From NCBI RefSeq assembly GCF_017876495.1, contig NZ_JAGIOB010000001.1, positions 1,550,001 to 1,614,000 on the forward strand: 64,000 bases of DNA. The letters run 5' to 3'. The notes beneath the pieces were generated by a model. It was not told the DNA's origin, did not search any database, and saw only the letters and a list, made by a program, of their open reading frames with translations. The translations under genes were made by a program, and so were the position numbers. Shown in pieces: positions 8,302 through 19,502 of the stretch; the first letter of the stretch is position 1, and each line of letters begins with the position of its first letter. This stretch comes from Microlunatus capsulatus. Its GTDB lineage: Bacteria; Actinomycetota; Actinomycetes; Propionibacteriales; Propionibacteriaceae.

Positions 8302-8652
8302 TCAGGCCTCGCAGACGACGACGGCGGAGGCGATCCCGGCGTCGTGGGAGAGGGAGACGTGGATGCTGGCCACGCCCAGCGCGGCCGCCCGCGCCGCGAC
8401 GGTGCCGGTGACGACGAAGGACGGCCGCCCGCTGGCGTCGGTGACCACCTCGGCGTCCAGCCAGGACATCCCCGACGGCGCCCCGAGGGCCTTGGCCAGC
8501 GCCTCCTTGGCGGCGAAGCGCGCGGCTTGCGAGGCCACCGGGCGCTCGGCCTCGGCGGGGGTGAACAGCCGCCGGACCAGGCCGGGCCGGCGCTGCACGG
8601 CGGCGGCGAAGCGGCCCACGTCGCACACGTCGATGCCCAGGCCCACGATCAC
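8302..8652 (-). CDS. acpS: Holo-[acyl-carrier-protein] synthase
   Basis: Transfers 4'-phosphopantetheine from CoA to ACP. The 116-residue protein has the Mg-binding [10 protein letters not shown] motif at the start and [12 protein letters not shown] in the middle, both diagnostic for AcpS. The GTG start lies 46 bp after the glmS stop. It belongs to the glmS-acpS-nnr-alr run. Confidence 0.95.
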   Translation of the reverse strand: MIVGLGIDVCDVGRFAAAVQRRPGLVRRLFTPAEAERPVASQAARFAAKEALAKALGAPSGMSWLDAEVVTDASGRPSFVVTGTVAARAAALGVASIHVSLSHDAGIASAVVVCEA

Positions 8653-8698
8653 GGCGCGGTCCCGGCCGGGTCCCGGGGGCGGCCCCGGCGGACGGGGC

Positions 8699-10543
8699 TC
8701 ACTCGACGGTGACCGACTTGGCGAGGTTGCGCGGCTGGTCGACGTCGTGGCCCTTGCGGGTGGCCAGCTCGCAGGCGAAGACCTGGAGCGGCACCGTCGC
8801 GACCAGCGGCTGCAGCAGCGTCGAGACCTTGGGGAGCCGGATCAGCACGTCGGCGTAGGGCACGACGTCGGTGTCGTCGTGCTCGGCCAGCACGATCGTC
8901 CGGGCCCCGCGGGCGCGCACCTCCTGCAGGTTGGACAGCACCTTGGCGTGCAGCTGGTCCCGGCCCTTGGGCGGCACGACCGCGAACACGGGCAGCGCGT
9001 CCTCCAGCAGGGCGATGGGCCCGTGCTTGAGCTCGCCGGCGGCGAAGCCCTCGGCGTGGATGTAGGCCAGCTCCTTGAGCTTGAGCGCGCCCTCCAGGGC
9101 CACCGGGTAGCCGACGTGCCGGCCCAGGAACAGCACCGACGGCGCGTCGGCGAACTCCCCGGCCAGGTCCAGCACCGGCCCGATGGCCTCCAGCACCTCG
9201 GTGATGGCGGCCGGCATGGCCTGCAGCTCGGCCATCGTGGCCGCGATCTCGTCGCCGAACTTCGTGCCGCGGACCTGGGCCAGGTAGAGCCCCAGCAGGT
9301 AGCAGGCGACCAGCTGGGTGAGGAAGCCCTTGGTGGAGGCGACGCCGATCTCGGGGCCGGCGTGGGTGTAGATGACGGCGTCGGCCTCCCGGGGGATGGT
9401 CGAGCCGTTGGTGTTGCAGACGGCGAGCACCCGGGCCTTCTGCTCCTGCGCGTGCCGGATGGCCATCAGGGTGTCGGCGGTCTCGCCGGACTGGCTGATG
9501 GCGACGACCAGCGTCGTCGGTCCGACGATCGGGTCGCGGTAGCGGAACTCGCTGGCCAGCTCCACCTCGCAGGGGATCCGCGTCCAGTGCTCGATGGCGT
9601 ACTTGGCCACCATCCCGGCGTAGAAGGCGGTGCCGCAGGCGATGACGACGATCTTGTCGATGCTGCGCAGCTCGTTCTCGGTGATCCGCATCTCGTCCAG
9701 CACCAGCCGCGAGCTCTCGTCGTAGCGGCCCAGCAGGGTGTCGGCCACCGCGCGCGGCTGCTCGTAGATCTCCTTGCGCATGAACCAGTCGTAGCCGCCC
9801 TTCTCGGCGGCGGAGAGGTCCCAGTCGACGTGGAAGGGCCGGACGACGGCCGGACGGCCGTCGAAGCCGGTGACCTCGACGGTGCCGGCGGTGATCCGCA
9901 CGACCTGGTCCTGGCCCAGCTCGACGGCCTCGCGGGTGTGCTCGATGAAGGCGGCGACGTCGGAGGCGACGAAGTTCTCGCCCTCCCCCACCCCGACCAC
10001 CAGCGGGGAGTTGCGGCGGGCGGCGACGACGGCGGTCTCGTCGTGGCTGTCGACGGCGACGAGGGTGAAGGTGCCCTCCAGCCGGACGCAGACCGCGCGC
10101 ATCGCGTCGTCCAGCCGGGCCCCGGCCGTGACGGCGCGGCCCAGCAGGTGCCCGACGACCTCGGTGTCGGTCTCGGACGCCATGGTGACGCCCTCGGCCT
10201 CCAGCTCGGCGCGCAGCGTCACGTAGTTCTCGATGATGCCGTTGTGGACCACGGCCACCCGGCCGTCCGCGCTCACGTGCGGGTGGGCGTTGACGTCGTT
10301 GGGCGCCCCGTGGGTGGCCCAGCGGGTGTGCCCGATGCCGACCCCGTCGGCCGGCACCGGGTGCTCGGCCAGCTCCTTCTCGAGGTTGGCGAGCTTGCCC
10401 GCCTTCTTCGCCACCCGCAGCGTCCCCTCGGCCACCACGGCCACGCCGGCGGAGTCGTAGCCGCGGTACTCCAGGCGCCGCAGGCCGTGCACGACGACCT
10501 CCACGGCGGGCTGCGGGCCCACGTAGCCGACGATTCCGCACAT
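8699..10543 (-). CDS. glmS: Glutamine--fructose-6-phosphate aminotransferase (isomerizing)
   Basis: Makes glucosamine-6-phosphate, the first step to UDP-GlcNAc. The protein of 614 residues begins MCGIVGYVG, with Cys2 (after Met removal, Cys1) as the glutaminase nucleophile. Two SIS domains follow, and the C-terminus ends KSVTVE as in other GlmS. A TAGGGT box at 10551-10556 lies 7 nt before the ATG, so the mRNA is probably leaderless. It is divergent from coaA, and glmM, the next enzyme in the pathway, is 1.3 kb away. Confidence 0.97.
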   Translation of the reverse strand: MCGIVGYVGPQPAVEVVVHGLRRLEYRGYDSAGVAVVAEGTLRVAKKAGKLANLEKELAEHPVPADGVGIGHTRWATHGAPNDVNAHPHVSADGRVAVVHNGIIENYVTLRAELEAEGVTMASETDTEVVGHLLGRAVTAGARLDDAMRAVCVRLEGTFTLVAVDSHDETAVVAARRNSPLVVGVGEGENFVASDVAAFIEHTREAVELGQDQVVRITAGTVEVTGFDGRPAVVRPFHVDWDLSAAEKGGYDWFMRKEIYEQPRAVADTLLGRYDESSRLVLDEMRITENELRSIDKIVVIACGTAFYAGMVAKYAIEHWTRIPCEVELASEFRYRDPIVGPTTLVVAISQSGETADTLMAIRHAQEQKARVLAVCNTNGSTIPREADAVIYTHAGPEIGVASTKGFLTQLVACYLLGLYLAQVRGTKFGDEIAATMAELQAMPAAITEVLEAIGPVLDLAGEFADAPSVLFLGRHVGYPVALEGALKLKELAYIHAEGFAAGELKHGPIALLEDALPVFAVVPPKGRDQLHAKVLSNLQEVRARGARTIVLAEHDDTDVVPYADVLIRLPKVSTLLQPLVATVPLQVFACELATRKGHDVDQPRNLAKSVTVE

Positions 10544-10629
10544 GGGGGGAACCCTACCGGCCGGGGCCCCGGCCGACGCGGCCGTGACACGGGCGGGGCG
10601 CCCGGCCGCGGAGCCGTTAGATTCGTCCT

Positions 10630-11580
10630 GTGCCGGTGGACGCCCAGGTGTGGGGACCCTACGTGGAGCGCAGCCGGGACGACTGGGCCGCGCTCGCCGA
10701 GTCCACCGCGGCCGGCCTCGACGCCGACGCCCTCGAGCGGGTCCGCGGCCTCGGCGACCCGACCAGCCTGCTCGACGTGCGCGAGGTCTACGTGCCGCTG
10801 AGCCGGCTGCTCACCCGCTACGTCCTGCACACCGGCGAGCTGCACCGCTCGTCCAACGAGTTCCTGCGGCTCTCGGTGGACCGGACGCCCTTCGTCATCG
10901 GGATCGCCGGCTCGGTCGCGGTCGGGAAGTCGACGACGGCGCGGCTGCTGCGCGAGCTGCTCGCCGCCTGGCCCGAGCACCCCCGCGTCAGCCTCGTCAC
11001 CACCGACGGCTTCCTGCTGCCCAACGCCGAGCTGGAGCGCCGCGGGCTGATGCACCGCAAGGGCTTCCCGGAGTCCTACGACCGCCGCGCCCTGCTGCGC
11101 TTCGTCATGGACGTGAAGTCGGGCAAGGAGGAGGTGGCGGCCCCGGTCTACAGCCACCTCGTCTACGACATCGTCCCCGACGAGCAGGTGGTGGTGCGCC
11201 GCCCCGACATCGTCATCATCGAGGGCCTCAACGTCCTGCAGCCGGCCCGCGTGCGCGGGGACGGCACCACCGGCCTCGCCGTCAGCGACTTCTTCGACTT
11301 CTCCGTCTACGTCGACGCCGACCCCGACGACATCCGCGCCTGGTACGTGCAGCGCTTCCTGTCGCTGCGCGAGACCGCCTTCCGCGACCCGCGCTCCTAC
11401 TTCACCCGCTACGGCGAGCTGACCGTGGAGCAGGCGGTGCGGCAGGCCGAGGGCGTGTGGGACACGATCAACGGCCCGAACCTCGTGCAGAACATCCGCC
11501 CCACCCGCGGCCGGGCGACGGCGATCCTGCGCAAGGACCCCGACCACCACGTCCGCTGGGTCCGCATCCGCAAGGTCTGA
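10630..11580 (+). CDS. coaA: Type I pantothenate kinase
   Basis: First step of CoA synthesis. The 316-residue protein carries the P-loop GSVAVGKST (residues 94-102) and typical CoaA blocks ([25 protein letters not shown]). The GTG start has a TAGATT -10 box at 10618-10623 six bases upstream and no ribosome-binding site, suggesting leaderless expression. It is divergent from glmS. Confidence 0.96.
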   Translation: MPVDAQVWGPYVERSRDDWAALAESTAAGLDADALERVRGLGDPTSLLDVREVYVPLSRLLTRYVLHTGELHRSSNEFLRLSVDRTPFVIGIAGSVAVGKSTTARLLRELLAAWPEHPRVSLVTTDGFLLPNAELERRGLMHRKGFPESYDRRALLRFVMDVKSGKEEVAAPVYSHLVYDIVPDEQVVVRRPDIVIIEGLNVLQPARVRGDGTTGLAVSDFFDFSVYVDADPDDIRAWYVQRFLSLRETAFRDPRSYFTRYGELTVEQAVRQAEGVWDTINGPNLVQNIRPTRGRATAILRKDPDHHVRWVRIRKV

Positions 11581-11654
11581 GACCGCCTCCGGGAGAGCGC
11601 CGGGGGTGTGACGTATCAGGGCGCGGTCCCACCGCTCCTGGGGGGCAGACGGTC

Positions 11655-11707
11655 GGACCGGGGCGCGAGGGGACGTCCTGCGCGCGTTCTGGGGGGCGCC
11701 CCGGTCC
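11655..11707. terminator. 12-bp inverted repeat between convergent coaA and glmM
   Basis: GGACCGGGGCGC (11655-11666) is repeated in reverse complement at 11696-11707, with a 29-nt spacer. It lies between the ends of two convergent genes and may act as a terminator, although the loop is long. Confidence 0.45.
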
Positions 11708-11783
11708 CTCCGTCGACGACCCGCGGGGAGGGTCGGCACGTCGGAGGTGCGTCCGTGACGGGGAGAGCGGGCGCACCCCTCGA

Positions 11784-11823
11784 CGGGCTCGGGGAGCAGG
11801 GTACGGGCTCGGGGAGCGGGGTA
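11784..11823. repeat. Two tandem 20-bp units near the glmM stop
   Basis: Units 11784-11803 and 11804-11823 differ at one base (CGGGCTCGGGGAGC[A/G]GGGTA). The unit resembles half of the CCTGAGCCTGTCGA-type palindrome found at 51672-51732 and 58287-58321. Confidence 0.75.
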
Positions 11824-11836
11824 CGGGGGTCCGGGC

Positions 11837-13189
11837 TCAGAGGGCGAGCGAGGACTTCACGACGTCGGCCAGCCGGTGGGCCACGTCGTTGGCCTGGTCG
11901 TAGGTCGTGGCCTCGACCATCACCCGGACCAGCGATTCGGTGCCCGAGGGGCGGAGCAGCACCCGGCCGGAGTCGCCCAGCTCGGCCGAGGCCTCCGCCA
12001 CGGCCGCGGTCAGCACCGGGTCGGTGTCCGTGCGGTTCTTGTCCACCCCGGGGACGTTCACCAGGACCTGCGGCAGCCGCGTCATCACCGAGGCCAGCTC
12101 GGCCAGCGACTGGCCCGAGGTGGCCATCCGGCTCATCAGGTGCAGGCCGGTGAGCACGCCGTCGCCGGTGGTCGCGTGCTCCATCATCACGACGTGCCCG
12201 GACTGCTCGCCGCCCAGGAAGAAGCCCCCGCTGCGCATCGACTCCAGCACGTAGCGGTCCCCGACGCGGGTCTGGTCGACGGTGATGCCGTGCGCCCGCA
12301 TGGCCTGGACGAAGCCGAGGTTGCTCATCACGGTGGCCACGACGGTGTCGTGCTTCAGCCGGCCGTCCTCGCGCAGGGCCAGGGCCAGGACGGCGAGGAT
12401 CTGGTCGCCGTCGACCATCCGGCCGGCGGCGTCGACGGCCAGGCAGCGGTCGGCGTCGCCGTCCAGGGCGATGCCGAGGTCGGCGCCGGTGGCCACGACG
12501 GTCTCCCGCAGGGAGTCCATGTGCGTGGAGCCGCAGTTCTCGTTGATGTTGAGGCCGTCCGGCGTCGCGTGGATGCGGACCACCTCGGCGCCCTGGGCCT
12601 CGAACGCGGCCGGTCCGGCCACGGAGGCGGCGCCGTTGGCGCAGTCGACGACGACCTTGATGCCCTCGAGGCTGACGGGGCCGCCGACGCTGCCCACCAG
12701 GTGGGCGACGTAGGTCTCGAGCAGGGAGAGGTCCTCGGTGACGCGGCCGACGCCGCCGCCGGTGGGCCGGGGCCAGTCGTCGCCGAGGCGCTGCTCGATG
12801 GCGTCCTCGAGCCTGTCGTCCAGCTTCGCGCCGCCGCGGGCGAAGAACTTGATGCCGTTGTCCGGCATCGGGTTGTGGCTGGCGGAGAGCATCACGCCGA
12901 AGTCGACGCCGAGGGCGCCGGTCAGGTAGGCCACACCCGGGGTCGGCACGACGCCGACGCGGAGCACGTCCACGCCGGCGCTGGCCAGGCCGGCGACGAC
13001 CGCGGCCTCCAGGAACTCCCCGGAGGCTCGCGGGTCACGCCCGACGACGGCGCGCGGCCGCGGCCCGGTGGTCTCGTCAGCCTCGACGAGCACGTGGGCC
13101 GCCGCCACCGAGAGCTGCAGGGCCAGCTCCGCGGTCAACGCGTCGTTGGCCCGGCCCCGGACACCGTCGGTACCGAACAGGCGACCCAT
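11837..13189 (-). CDS. glmM: Phosphoglucosamine mutase
   Basis: Interconverts glucosamine-6-phosphate and glucosamine-1-phosphate for UDP-GlcNAc synthesis. The 450-residue protein starts [12 protein letters not shown], has the phosphoserine loop SASHNP (Ser104), the metal loop DGDADR and the C-terminal phosphate-binding RPSGTES. The gene order rplM-rpsI-glmM is conserved in actinobacteria. Confidence 0.97.
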   Translation of the reverse strand: MGRLFGTDGVRGRANDALTAELALQLSVAAAHVLVEADETTGPRPRAVVGRDPRASGEFLEAAVVAGLASAGVDVLRVGVVPTPGVAYLTGALGVDFGVMLSASHNPMPDNGIKFFARGGAKLDDRLEDAIEQRLGDDWPRPTGGGVGRVTEDLSLLETYVAHLVGSVGGPVSLEGIKVVVDCANGAASVAGPAAFEAQGAEVVRIHATPDGLNINENCGSTHMDSLRETVVATGADLGIALDGDADRCLAVDAAGRMVDGDQILAVLALALREDGRLKHDTVVATVMSNLGFVQAMRAHGITVDQTRVGDRYVLESMRSGGFFLGGEQSGHVVMMEHATTGDGVLTGLHLMSRMATSGQSLAELASVMTRLPQVLVNVPGVDKNRTDTDPVLTAAVAEASAELGDSGRVLLRPSGTESLVRVMVEATTYDQANDVAHRLADVVKSSLAL

Positions 13190-13204
13190 GCAGGGACCGC
13201 CGGG

Positions 13205-13723
13205 TCAGCGCTTGCTGTACTGCGGAGCCTTGCGGGCCTTCTTCAGACCGGCCTTCTTGCGCTCCTTGATGCGGGAGTCGCGGGTCAGCATCCCGGCCTT
13301 CTTCAGCGACGGGCGGCTGGCCTCCTCGTCGACGGAGTTGAGGCACCGGGCGATGCCGAGGCGCAGGGCGCCGGCCTGACCGGTGACGCCGCCGCCGTGG
13401 ATGCGGGCGATGACGTCGTAGGAGCCGGGGACCGCCGCGGTCGAGAAGGGCTCGGCGACGATCTGCTGGTGCACCTTGTTGGGGAAGTAGTCCTCGAGGG
13501 TGCGGCCGTTGATGACCCACTGGCCGTTGCCCGGCACGATGCGGACGCGGGCGATGGCCTCCTTGCGGCGGCCGGTGGCGCCGGCGGGGGCGACCACGGC
13601 CGGGCGGCCGGAGGGCCCGAAGGACGTCTGCGCGGCGGCCTCCGAACGGTAGGCGATCTCGCGGTCCTCCTCGACGAAGGGCGCGACCTCGTCGGGGGTG
13701 GTCTCGGTGACGGTGTCAGACAC
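13205..13723 (-). CDS. rpsI: Ribosomal protein uS9
   Basis: A 172-residue S9 with the basic C-terminal tail ending APQYSKR, whose last residues reach the ribosomal P site. It has an N-terminal extension of ~45 acidic residues, common in actinobacteria. The GTG start is preceded by an AAGGGAA ribosome-binding site. It lies 29 bp after rplM and 15 bp before glmM. Confidence 0.96.
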   Translation of the reverse strand: MSDTVTETTPDEVAPFVEEDREIAYRSEAAAQTSFGPSGRPAVVAPAGATGRRKEAIARVRIVPGNGQWVINGRTLEDYFPNKVHQQIVAEPFSTAAVPGSYDVIARIHGGGVTGQAGALRLGIARCLNSVDEEASRPSLKKAGMLTRDSRIKERKKAGLKKARKAPQYSKR

Positions 13724-13752
13724 TGGTGATTCCCTTGGCTCTTCGGTCGCTA

Positions 13753-14196
13753 CTACTGGGCGATCTGGGTGATCTGGTACGGCTGCGGCTGCTGCGCCGT
13801 GTGCGGGTGCTCCGGGCCGGAGTAGACCTTCAGCTTCTTGATGAGCTGACGGCTCAGCCGGTTCTTGGGCAGCATGCCCCAGACGGCGAGCTCCACGACC
13901 TGGCGCGGGTCCTTGGCGAGCAGGTCGCCGGCCGCGACCGAGGTCAGACCGCCGGGACGCCCGGAGTGCCGGTGGTAGAACTTGTCGGTCCGCTTGGCAC
14001 CGCCCAGGGCGATCTTCGACGCGTTGACCACGACGACGAAGTCCCCGCCGTCGACGTGCGGGGCGAACGTCGCCTTGTGCTTGCCGCGCAGCAGCGTCGC
14101 GGCCGTGACCGCGAGACGGCCGAGGACGATGTCCTCGGCGTCGATGACATGCCAAGACCTGGTGATCTCGCCCGGCTTGGGACTGTACGTAGACAC
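13753..14196 (-). CDS. rplM: Ribosomal protein uL13
   Basis: A 147-residue L13, the usual length, with the signature [15 protein letters not shown] and the block [13 protein letters not shown]. The GTG start is chosen because the protein aligns from [10 protein letters not shown]; the longer open frame upstream has no family similarity. It heads the rplM-rpsI operon behind a good promoter. Confidence 0.96.
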   Translation of the reverse strand: MSTYSPKPGEITRSWHVIDAEDIVLGRLAVTAATLLRGKHKATFAPHVDGGDFVVVVNASKIALGGAKRTDKFYHRHSGRPGGLTSVAAGDLLAKDPRQVVELAVWGMLPKNRLSRQLIKKLKVYSGPEHPHTAQQPQPYQITQIAQ

Positions 14197-14306
14197 GGTC
14201 GTGACCAGCTTCCGTTGTGTTCGAGAGGTGGATCGTCGTTCGAGAGGTGCTTGCCCTGCTGCCCTGGCGCACGGTCGGACAACACGCACGCGGGCAACAG
14301 CGAGCC

Positions 14307-14335
14307 AGACTACCGCCGCCCCGGGGAGGGGTCAA
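14307..14335 (-). promoter_or_regulatory. Housekeeping promoter of rplM-rpsI
   Basis: TTGACC (14335-14330) and TAGTCT (14312-14307) on the minus strand, exactly 17 bp apart. The transcript would carry a leader of ~105 nt before the rplM GTG, long enough for autoregulation by L13. Confidence 0.75.
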
Positions 14336-14435
14336 AACAGGCGGTGCCGCCCGCTGGCGCAGAGGGCCCGGCAGGTGTCGTGGATCATAGTCCCCCGGCT
14401 CGCTGGGGCCCTGGAGGCACGGCTAGGTTGTCGCC

Positions 14436-15716
<1,281 letters not shown>

Positions 15717-15746
15717 CCCGCGCGGGGGCGCTCAGACCTTCACGGC

Positions 15747-15796
15747 CAGAGCCCCGGAGGGACGACGGAAGACCCCGTCGTCCCTCCGGGGCTCTG
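15747..15796 (+). terminator. Terminator after gltA
   Basis: A 20+ bp stem: CAGAGCCCCGGAGGGACGAC pairs with its complement ending at 15796, with a short AG-rich loop. It starts 30 bp after the gltA stop. Confidence 0.85.
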
Positions 15797-15942
15797 CCCG
15801 TGGGGGCGGCGCCCCCTCGACGCCCGTGACCGCCGCTCGTCACCGAGCTGCATCCCGGCCCCGGGTACCGCCGAAACCTGCCGGTCCCGGGGCTGGTGCG
15901 CGCCCGGCCGCTACGCTCCGCTCTTCCAGGAAGGAGGCGCCC

Positions 15943-17058
15943 GTGAAGGTCGTCTACAACAGCTTCAACGGCCGCTACGCCGACAACCCGCGGGCCGTCT
16001 TCGAGGGCCTGCGGCGGCGCCGACCGGGCCTGGAGCACGTGTGGCTCGCCGACCCGCGCCACCTCGCGGGCTTCCCGTCCGACGTCACCACGGTGCCCAT
16101 CCGCAGCGCCGAGGCCGTGGCGACGCTGGAGTCCGCCGACGTCCTGGTGTCCAACACCCACACCGACCTCGACCCCTGGACCAAGCAGCCCGGGCAGGTC
16201 TACCTGCAGACCTGGCACGGCACGCCGCTCAAGCGGATCCACCGCTCCGCCCTCAGCCATCCCGCGCCGGCGCTGATGGACGCGCTCGACGTCGAGATCC
16301 GGCGCTGGGACCACCTCATCTCCCCCAGCCCGGCCGCGACGACGCTGCTGCGCTCGGCCTTCGGCTACACCGGCTCGGTGCTGGAGACCGGCTACCCCCG
16401 CAACGACCAGCTGACCGGCCCCGGCGTCGAGGAGCGGCGGGCCCGGGCCCGCGCCCGCCTGGGCCTGTCCGCGGCCTCCCCCGTCGTGCTCTGGGCGCCC
16501 ACCTGGCGCGACGACGACGTCGATGACGACGACGCCCCGGACGGCCTGGACGCGGGCGCGCTCGCCGAGCACCTCGGTCCCGACGCCGTCGTGCTGGTCC
16601 GCCGGCACTACTACCTCGGCGACCGGCCCGCCCGGTCCCCCCACCCGCAGGTCCGCGACCTGAGCAGCCACCCCGACATCGGCGAGCTGCACCTGGCCGC
16701 CGACGTGCTCGTCACCGACTACTCGTCCTCGATCTTCGACTTCGTCGTGACCGGCCGTCCGGTCGTGGTCTACGCCTACGACCTCGAGCACTTCCGCGAC
16801 CGGCTCCGCGGGTTCACCCTCGACCTGGAGACCGAGCTGCCCGGCCCCGTCGTCCAGGACCAGGACGTCCTGGCCGAGGTGCTGGCCGAGCTGCCCGCCC
16901 TGCAGGTGGCCTGGGCCGAGCGCTACGCCGCCTTCCGGGAGCGCTTCTGCTCCCTCGAGGACGGCCGGGCCACCGACCGCGTCGTCGAGGCCCTCTGGCC
17001 CGCCGACGCACCCGCTCAGCGGGCCCGCTCGACCCGCCTCTCGTCCCAGACGGGCTGA
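15943..17058 (+). CDS. CDP-glycerol glycerophosphotransferase family protein
   Basis: A 371-residue TagB/TagF-like transferase. Family motifs are visible: QTWHGTPLKRI (catalytic His region), GYPRNDQL, WAPTWRDD and the nucleotide/phosphate motif VTDYSSSIFDF. Such enzymes add or polymerise glycerol-phosphate in teichoic acid-type polymers at the inner face of the membrane. It stands alone here without other wall-polymer genes, so the substrate is uncertain. The GTG start has an AAGGAGG site six bases upstream. Its last 43 bp overlap the end of the convergent ABC-F gene. Confidence 0.88.
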   Translation: MKVVYNSFNGRYADNPRAVFEGLRRRRPGLEHVWLADPRHLAGFPSDVTTVPIRSAEAVATLESADVLVSNTHTDLDPWTKQPGQVYLQTWHGTPLKRIHRSALSHPAPALMDALDVEIRRWDHLISPSPAATTLLRSAFGYTGSVLETGYPRNDQLTGPGVEERRARARARLGLSAASPVVLWAPTWRDDDVDDDDAPDGLDAGALAEHLGPDAVVLVRRHYYLGDRPARSPHPQVRDLSSHPDIGELHLAADVLVTDYSSSIFDFVVTGRPVVVYAYDLEHFRDRLRGFTLDLETELPGPVVQDQDVLAEVLAELPALQVAWAERYAAFRERFCSLEDGRATDRVVEALWPADAPAQRARSTRLSSQTG

Positions 17059-18713
17059 TCGGCCTCGTAGACCCCGCCGTCGCTGCCGAAGACCAGGAAC
17101 CGGTCGAAGCCGCGGGCGAACCACCGGTCGTGGGTGACCGCGACGACGGTGCCCTCGAAGGAGTCCATGCCCTGCTCCAGGGCCTCGGCCGACTCGAGGT
17201 CGAGGTTGTCGGTGGGCTCGTCGAGCAGCAGCAGCGTCGCCCCGGACAGCTCCAGCAGCAGGATCTGGAAGCGCGCCTGCTGGCCGCCGGAGAGGGAGTC
17301 GAAGCGCTGCTCGGCGGCGCCGGCCAGCTCGTAGCGGTCGAGCTTGCGCGAGGCGAGCTCGCGGCCCATCCCCGCCCGGCCCATCCCGTTCGGCCCGGTG
17401 TCGCCGCGGTGCAGGATCTCCAGCAGCGTCCTCCCCACCAGCTCGGGGTGGTGGTGGGTCTGGGCGAACCAGCCCGGCCGGACCCGGGCGCCCAGCCGGG
17501 CCGTCCCGGTGTGGGCCACCGGGGCGATGTCGAGGCTGCCGACGGGCTGGTGCTCGACGTCGGGGTCGGTCCCGCCGCGGGCCAGCAGCCGCAGGAAGTG
17601 GGACTTCCCGGACCCGTTGGAGCCGAGCACGCCCACCCGGTCGCCGAACCAGATCTCGGTGCTGAACGGCCTCATCAGCCCGGTCAGCTCGAGGTCGTCG
17701 ACGACGACGGCCCGCTTGCCGGTCCGCCCGCCGCCGAGCCGCATGGAGACCTTCTGCTCCAGCGGCACCGCCTCGGGCGGGCCGGCCTCCTCGAACTTCG
17801 CGAGCCGGGTCTGGGCGGCCTTGTAGCGCGAGGCGAGCCCGTCGTTGTACTTGGCCTTGACCTTGAGCATCTGGACGAGGTCGACGATCTTCTGGTGCTC
17901 CTCGTCCCAGCGCCGGCGGAGCTCCTCGAAGCGCGCGAACCGCGCCGCGCGGGCGGCGGCCAGGCTGGCGAAGCCGGTGCCGTGCACCCAGACGCTGTTG
18001 CCGGCCGCCCCCAGCTCGAGGACGGCGACGGCGGTGGCGGCCCGGGCCAGCAGCTCCCGGTCGTGGCTGACCAGCAGCACCGACTTCTGGGTGGCCGCCA
18101 GCTGGCCCTCCAGCCAGCGCTTGCCGGGGACGTCGAGGTAGTTGTCGGGCTCGTCGAGCAGCAGCACCTCGTCCGGCCCGCGCAGCAGCGCCTCCAGCGC
18201 CAGCCGCTTCTGCTCCCCGCCCGACAGCGTGCCCACCTCGCGCCACCGGACGCGGTCGTAGGAGACCCCGAGCGCGGCGGTGCAGCAGGCGTCGAAGGTG
18301 ACCTCGGCGTCGTAGCCGCCGGCGTCGGCGTAGTCGGCCAGCGCCTGCGCGTAGGCCATCTGGGTGGGCTCGCTGTCGTCCTCCATGAGCGCCAGCTCCA
18401 GGGCGTCGACGGCGGCGGCCGCGGCCCGCAGGCGCGGCGGGGCGAGGGAGAACAGCAGGTCCCGGACGGTGCTCCCGTCCCGGATGGAGCCGATGAACTG
18501 GCGCATCACGCCGAGCCCGCCGCTGCGGGAGACCGAGCCGCTGCTGGGCGCCAGGTCGCCGGCGATGATCCGCAGCAGCGTCGTCTTGCCCGAGCCGTTG
18601 GGTCCGACGAGCGCGACGACGGCGCCCTCGCCCACCCGGAACGAGACGTCGTCGAGCAGCACGCGGCCGTCCGGCAGGTGGTAGCCGACGGCCGACAGGT
18701 CGACGTGCCCCAT
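17016..18713 (-). CDS. ABC-F family ATP-binding protein
   Basis: A 565-residue soluble protein with two ABC domains and no membrane segment. Walker A motifs are GPNGSGKT and GSNGSGKS; signatures are LSGGEQKR and LSGGQQAR; a charged linker joins the two. ABC-F proteins act on the ribosome as translation factors or antibiotic-protection factors. Which one cannot be told from this sequence. The ATG has a GGAGG site. The C-terminal coding end overlaps the glycerophosphotransferase gene by 43 bp. Confidence 0.9.
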   Translation of the reverse strand: MGHVDLSAVGYHLPDGRVLLDDVSFRVGEGAVVALVGPNGSGKTTLLRIIAGDLAPSSGSVSRSGGLGVMRQFIGSIRDGSTVRDLLFSLAPPRLRAAAAAVDALELALMEDDSEPTQMAYAQALADYADAGGYDAEVTFDACCTAALGVSYDRVRWREVGTLSGGEQKRLALEALLRGPDEVLLLDEPDNYLDVPGKRWLEGQLAATQKSVLLVSHDRELLARAATAVAVLELGAAGNSVWVHGTGFASLAAARAARFARFEELRRRWDEEHQKIVDLVQMLKVKAKYNDGLASRYKAAQTRLAKFEEAGPPEAVPLEQKVSMRLGGGRTGKRAVVVDDLELTGLMRPFSTEIWFGDRVGVLGSNGSGKSHFLRLLARGGTDPDVEHQPVGSLDIAPVAHTGTARLGARVRPGWFAQTHHHPELVGRTLLEILHRGDTGPNGMGRAGMGRELASRKLDRYELAGAAEQRFDSLSGGQQARFQILLLELSGATLLLLDEPTDNLDLESAEALEQGMDSFEGTVVAVTHDRWFARGFDRFLVFGSDGGVYEADQPVWDERRVERAR

Positions 18714-18800
18714 GGCGGCCGCCTCCGTTCTGGTGGGTGAGGCCCCTAGGGTGCTACGACCCGACCCCCTCCTGGCAAGCCGGTTCCGCGGCGCCGCCGC

Positions 18801-19328
18801 TCAGGCCGCGAGCAGCAGGGCGAGCGCGGCGGTGTCGACGTTGCTCTGCGGGTCCACGCCGTTGCGGCTCACCAGCTGGGTGACGGTGCCCTCGACGTCG
18901 GCCTCCACCCAGGCGGCGCGGTGGTCGAGGCCGAGGTGCGGCAGCCCGGGCAGGAAGACGCAGCCGGAGGCCACCGCGTACTCGGGCACCGAGGCGAGGG
19001 TGCTCGACGGCGGGTGCAGCACCACCAGGCCGGGCGGCTGGGCGTCGGCGAACAGGCCGGGCCGCAGCGGGTGCTCCCCGATGAGCTGGCCCTCGGCCAC
19101 GACCAGCCCGACGGCGCCCGCCTGCGGGGCGTCGGGCAGCTCCTCGCGCACCCGGAACACCGTGCTGACGGGCAGCAGCCCGGGCACGGCGGCCATCTGC
19201 ACGGCCAGCACCAGGAACCGGGCCCACTCGACGGTGTCCTGCGGCCAGCGGCCGCTCAGCAGGAAGCCGTACAGCGACCCGCCCGACTGCAGCGGTGCGA
19301 CCTCGATCGACGACGGACGACCAGTCAT
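18801..19328 (-). CDS. Protein of unknown function
   Basis: A 175-residue protein I do not recognise. It has no signal peptide or membrane segment and is of ordinary composition, with Leu/Val/Pro-rich strands, suggesting a small globular cytoplasmic protein. The start at 19328 is chosen for the GGAGGT site four bases upstream; a longer frame opens at 19370. It lies between the ABC-F gene and the two-component genes, with spacing that suggests its own transcript. Confidence 0.7.
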   Translation of the reverse strand: MTGRPSSIEVAPLQSGGSLYGFLLSGRWPQDTVEWARFLVLAVQMAAVPGLLPVSTVFRVREELPDAPQAGAVGLVVAEGQLIGEHPLRPGLFADAQPPGLVVLHPPSSTLASVPEYAVASGCVFLPGLPHLGLDHRAAWVEADVEGTVTQLVSRNGVDPQSNVDTAALALLLAA

Positions 19329-19502
19329 GGCGACCTCCAGCTCGGCGGAGCAGACGCCCCTCCCGGTCACGGCGACGACGCAGCACCCGAGCGGGCTGGC
19401 ACCATCGTCAGCAGTCCAGGGCTGGCAGACAAGAGGGGTCGAGTGCCAGCGGCCGCGGCACGGGTGCGGGGCGAGGTGCCGCTGGGGCCGGAGTGACGCA
19501 GA

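Noticed and set aside
14197-14289. Longer rplM frame
   Set aside because: The extra residues are Arg-rich with no L13 similarity and include the leader and predicted start region.
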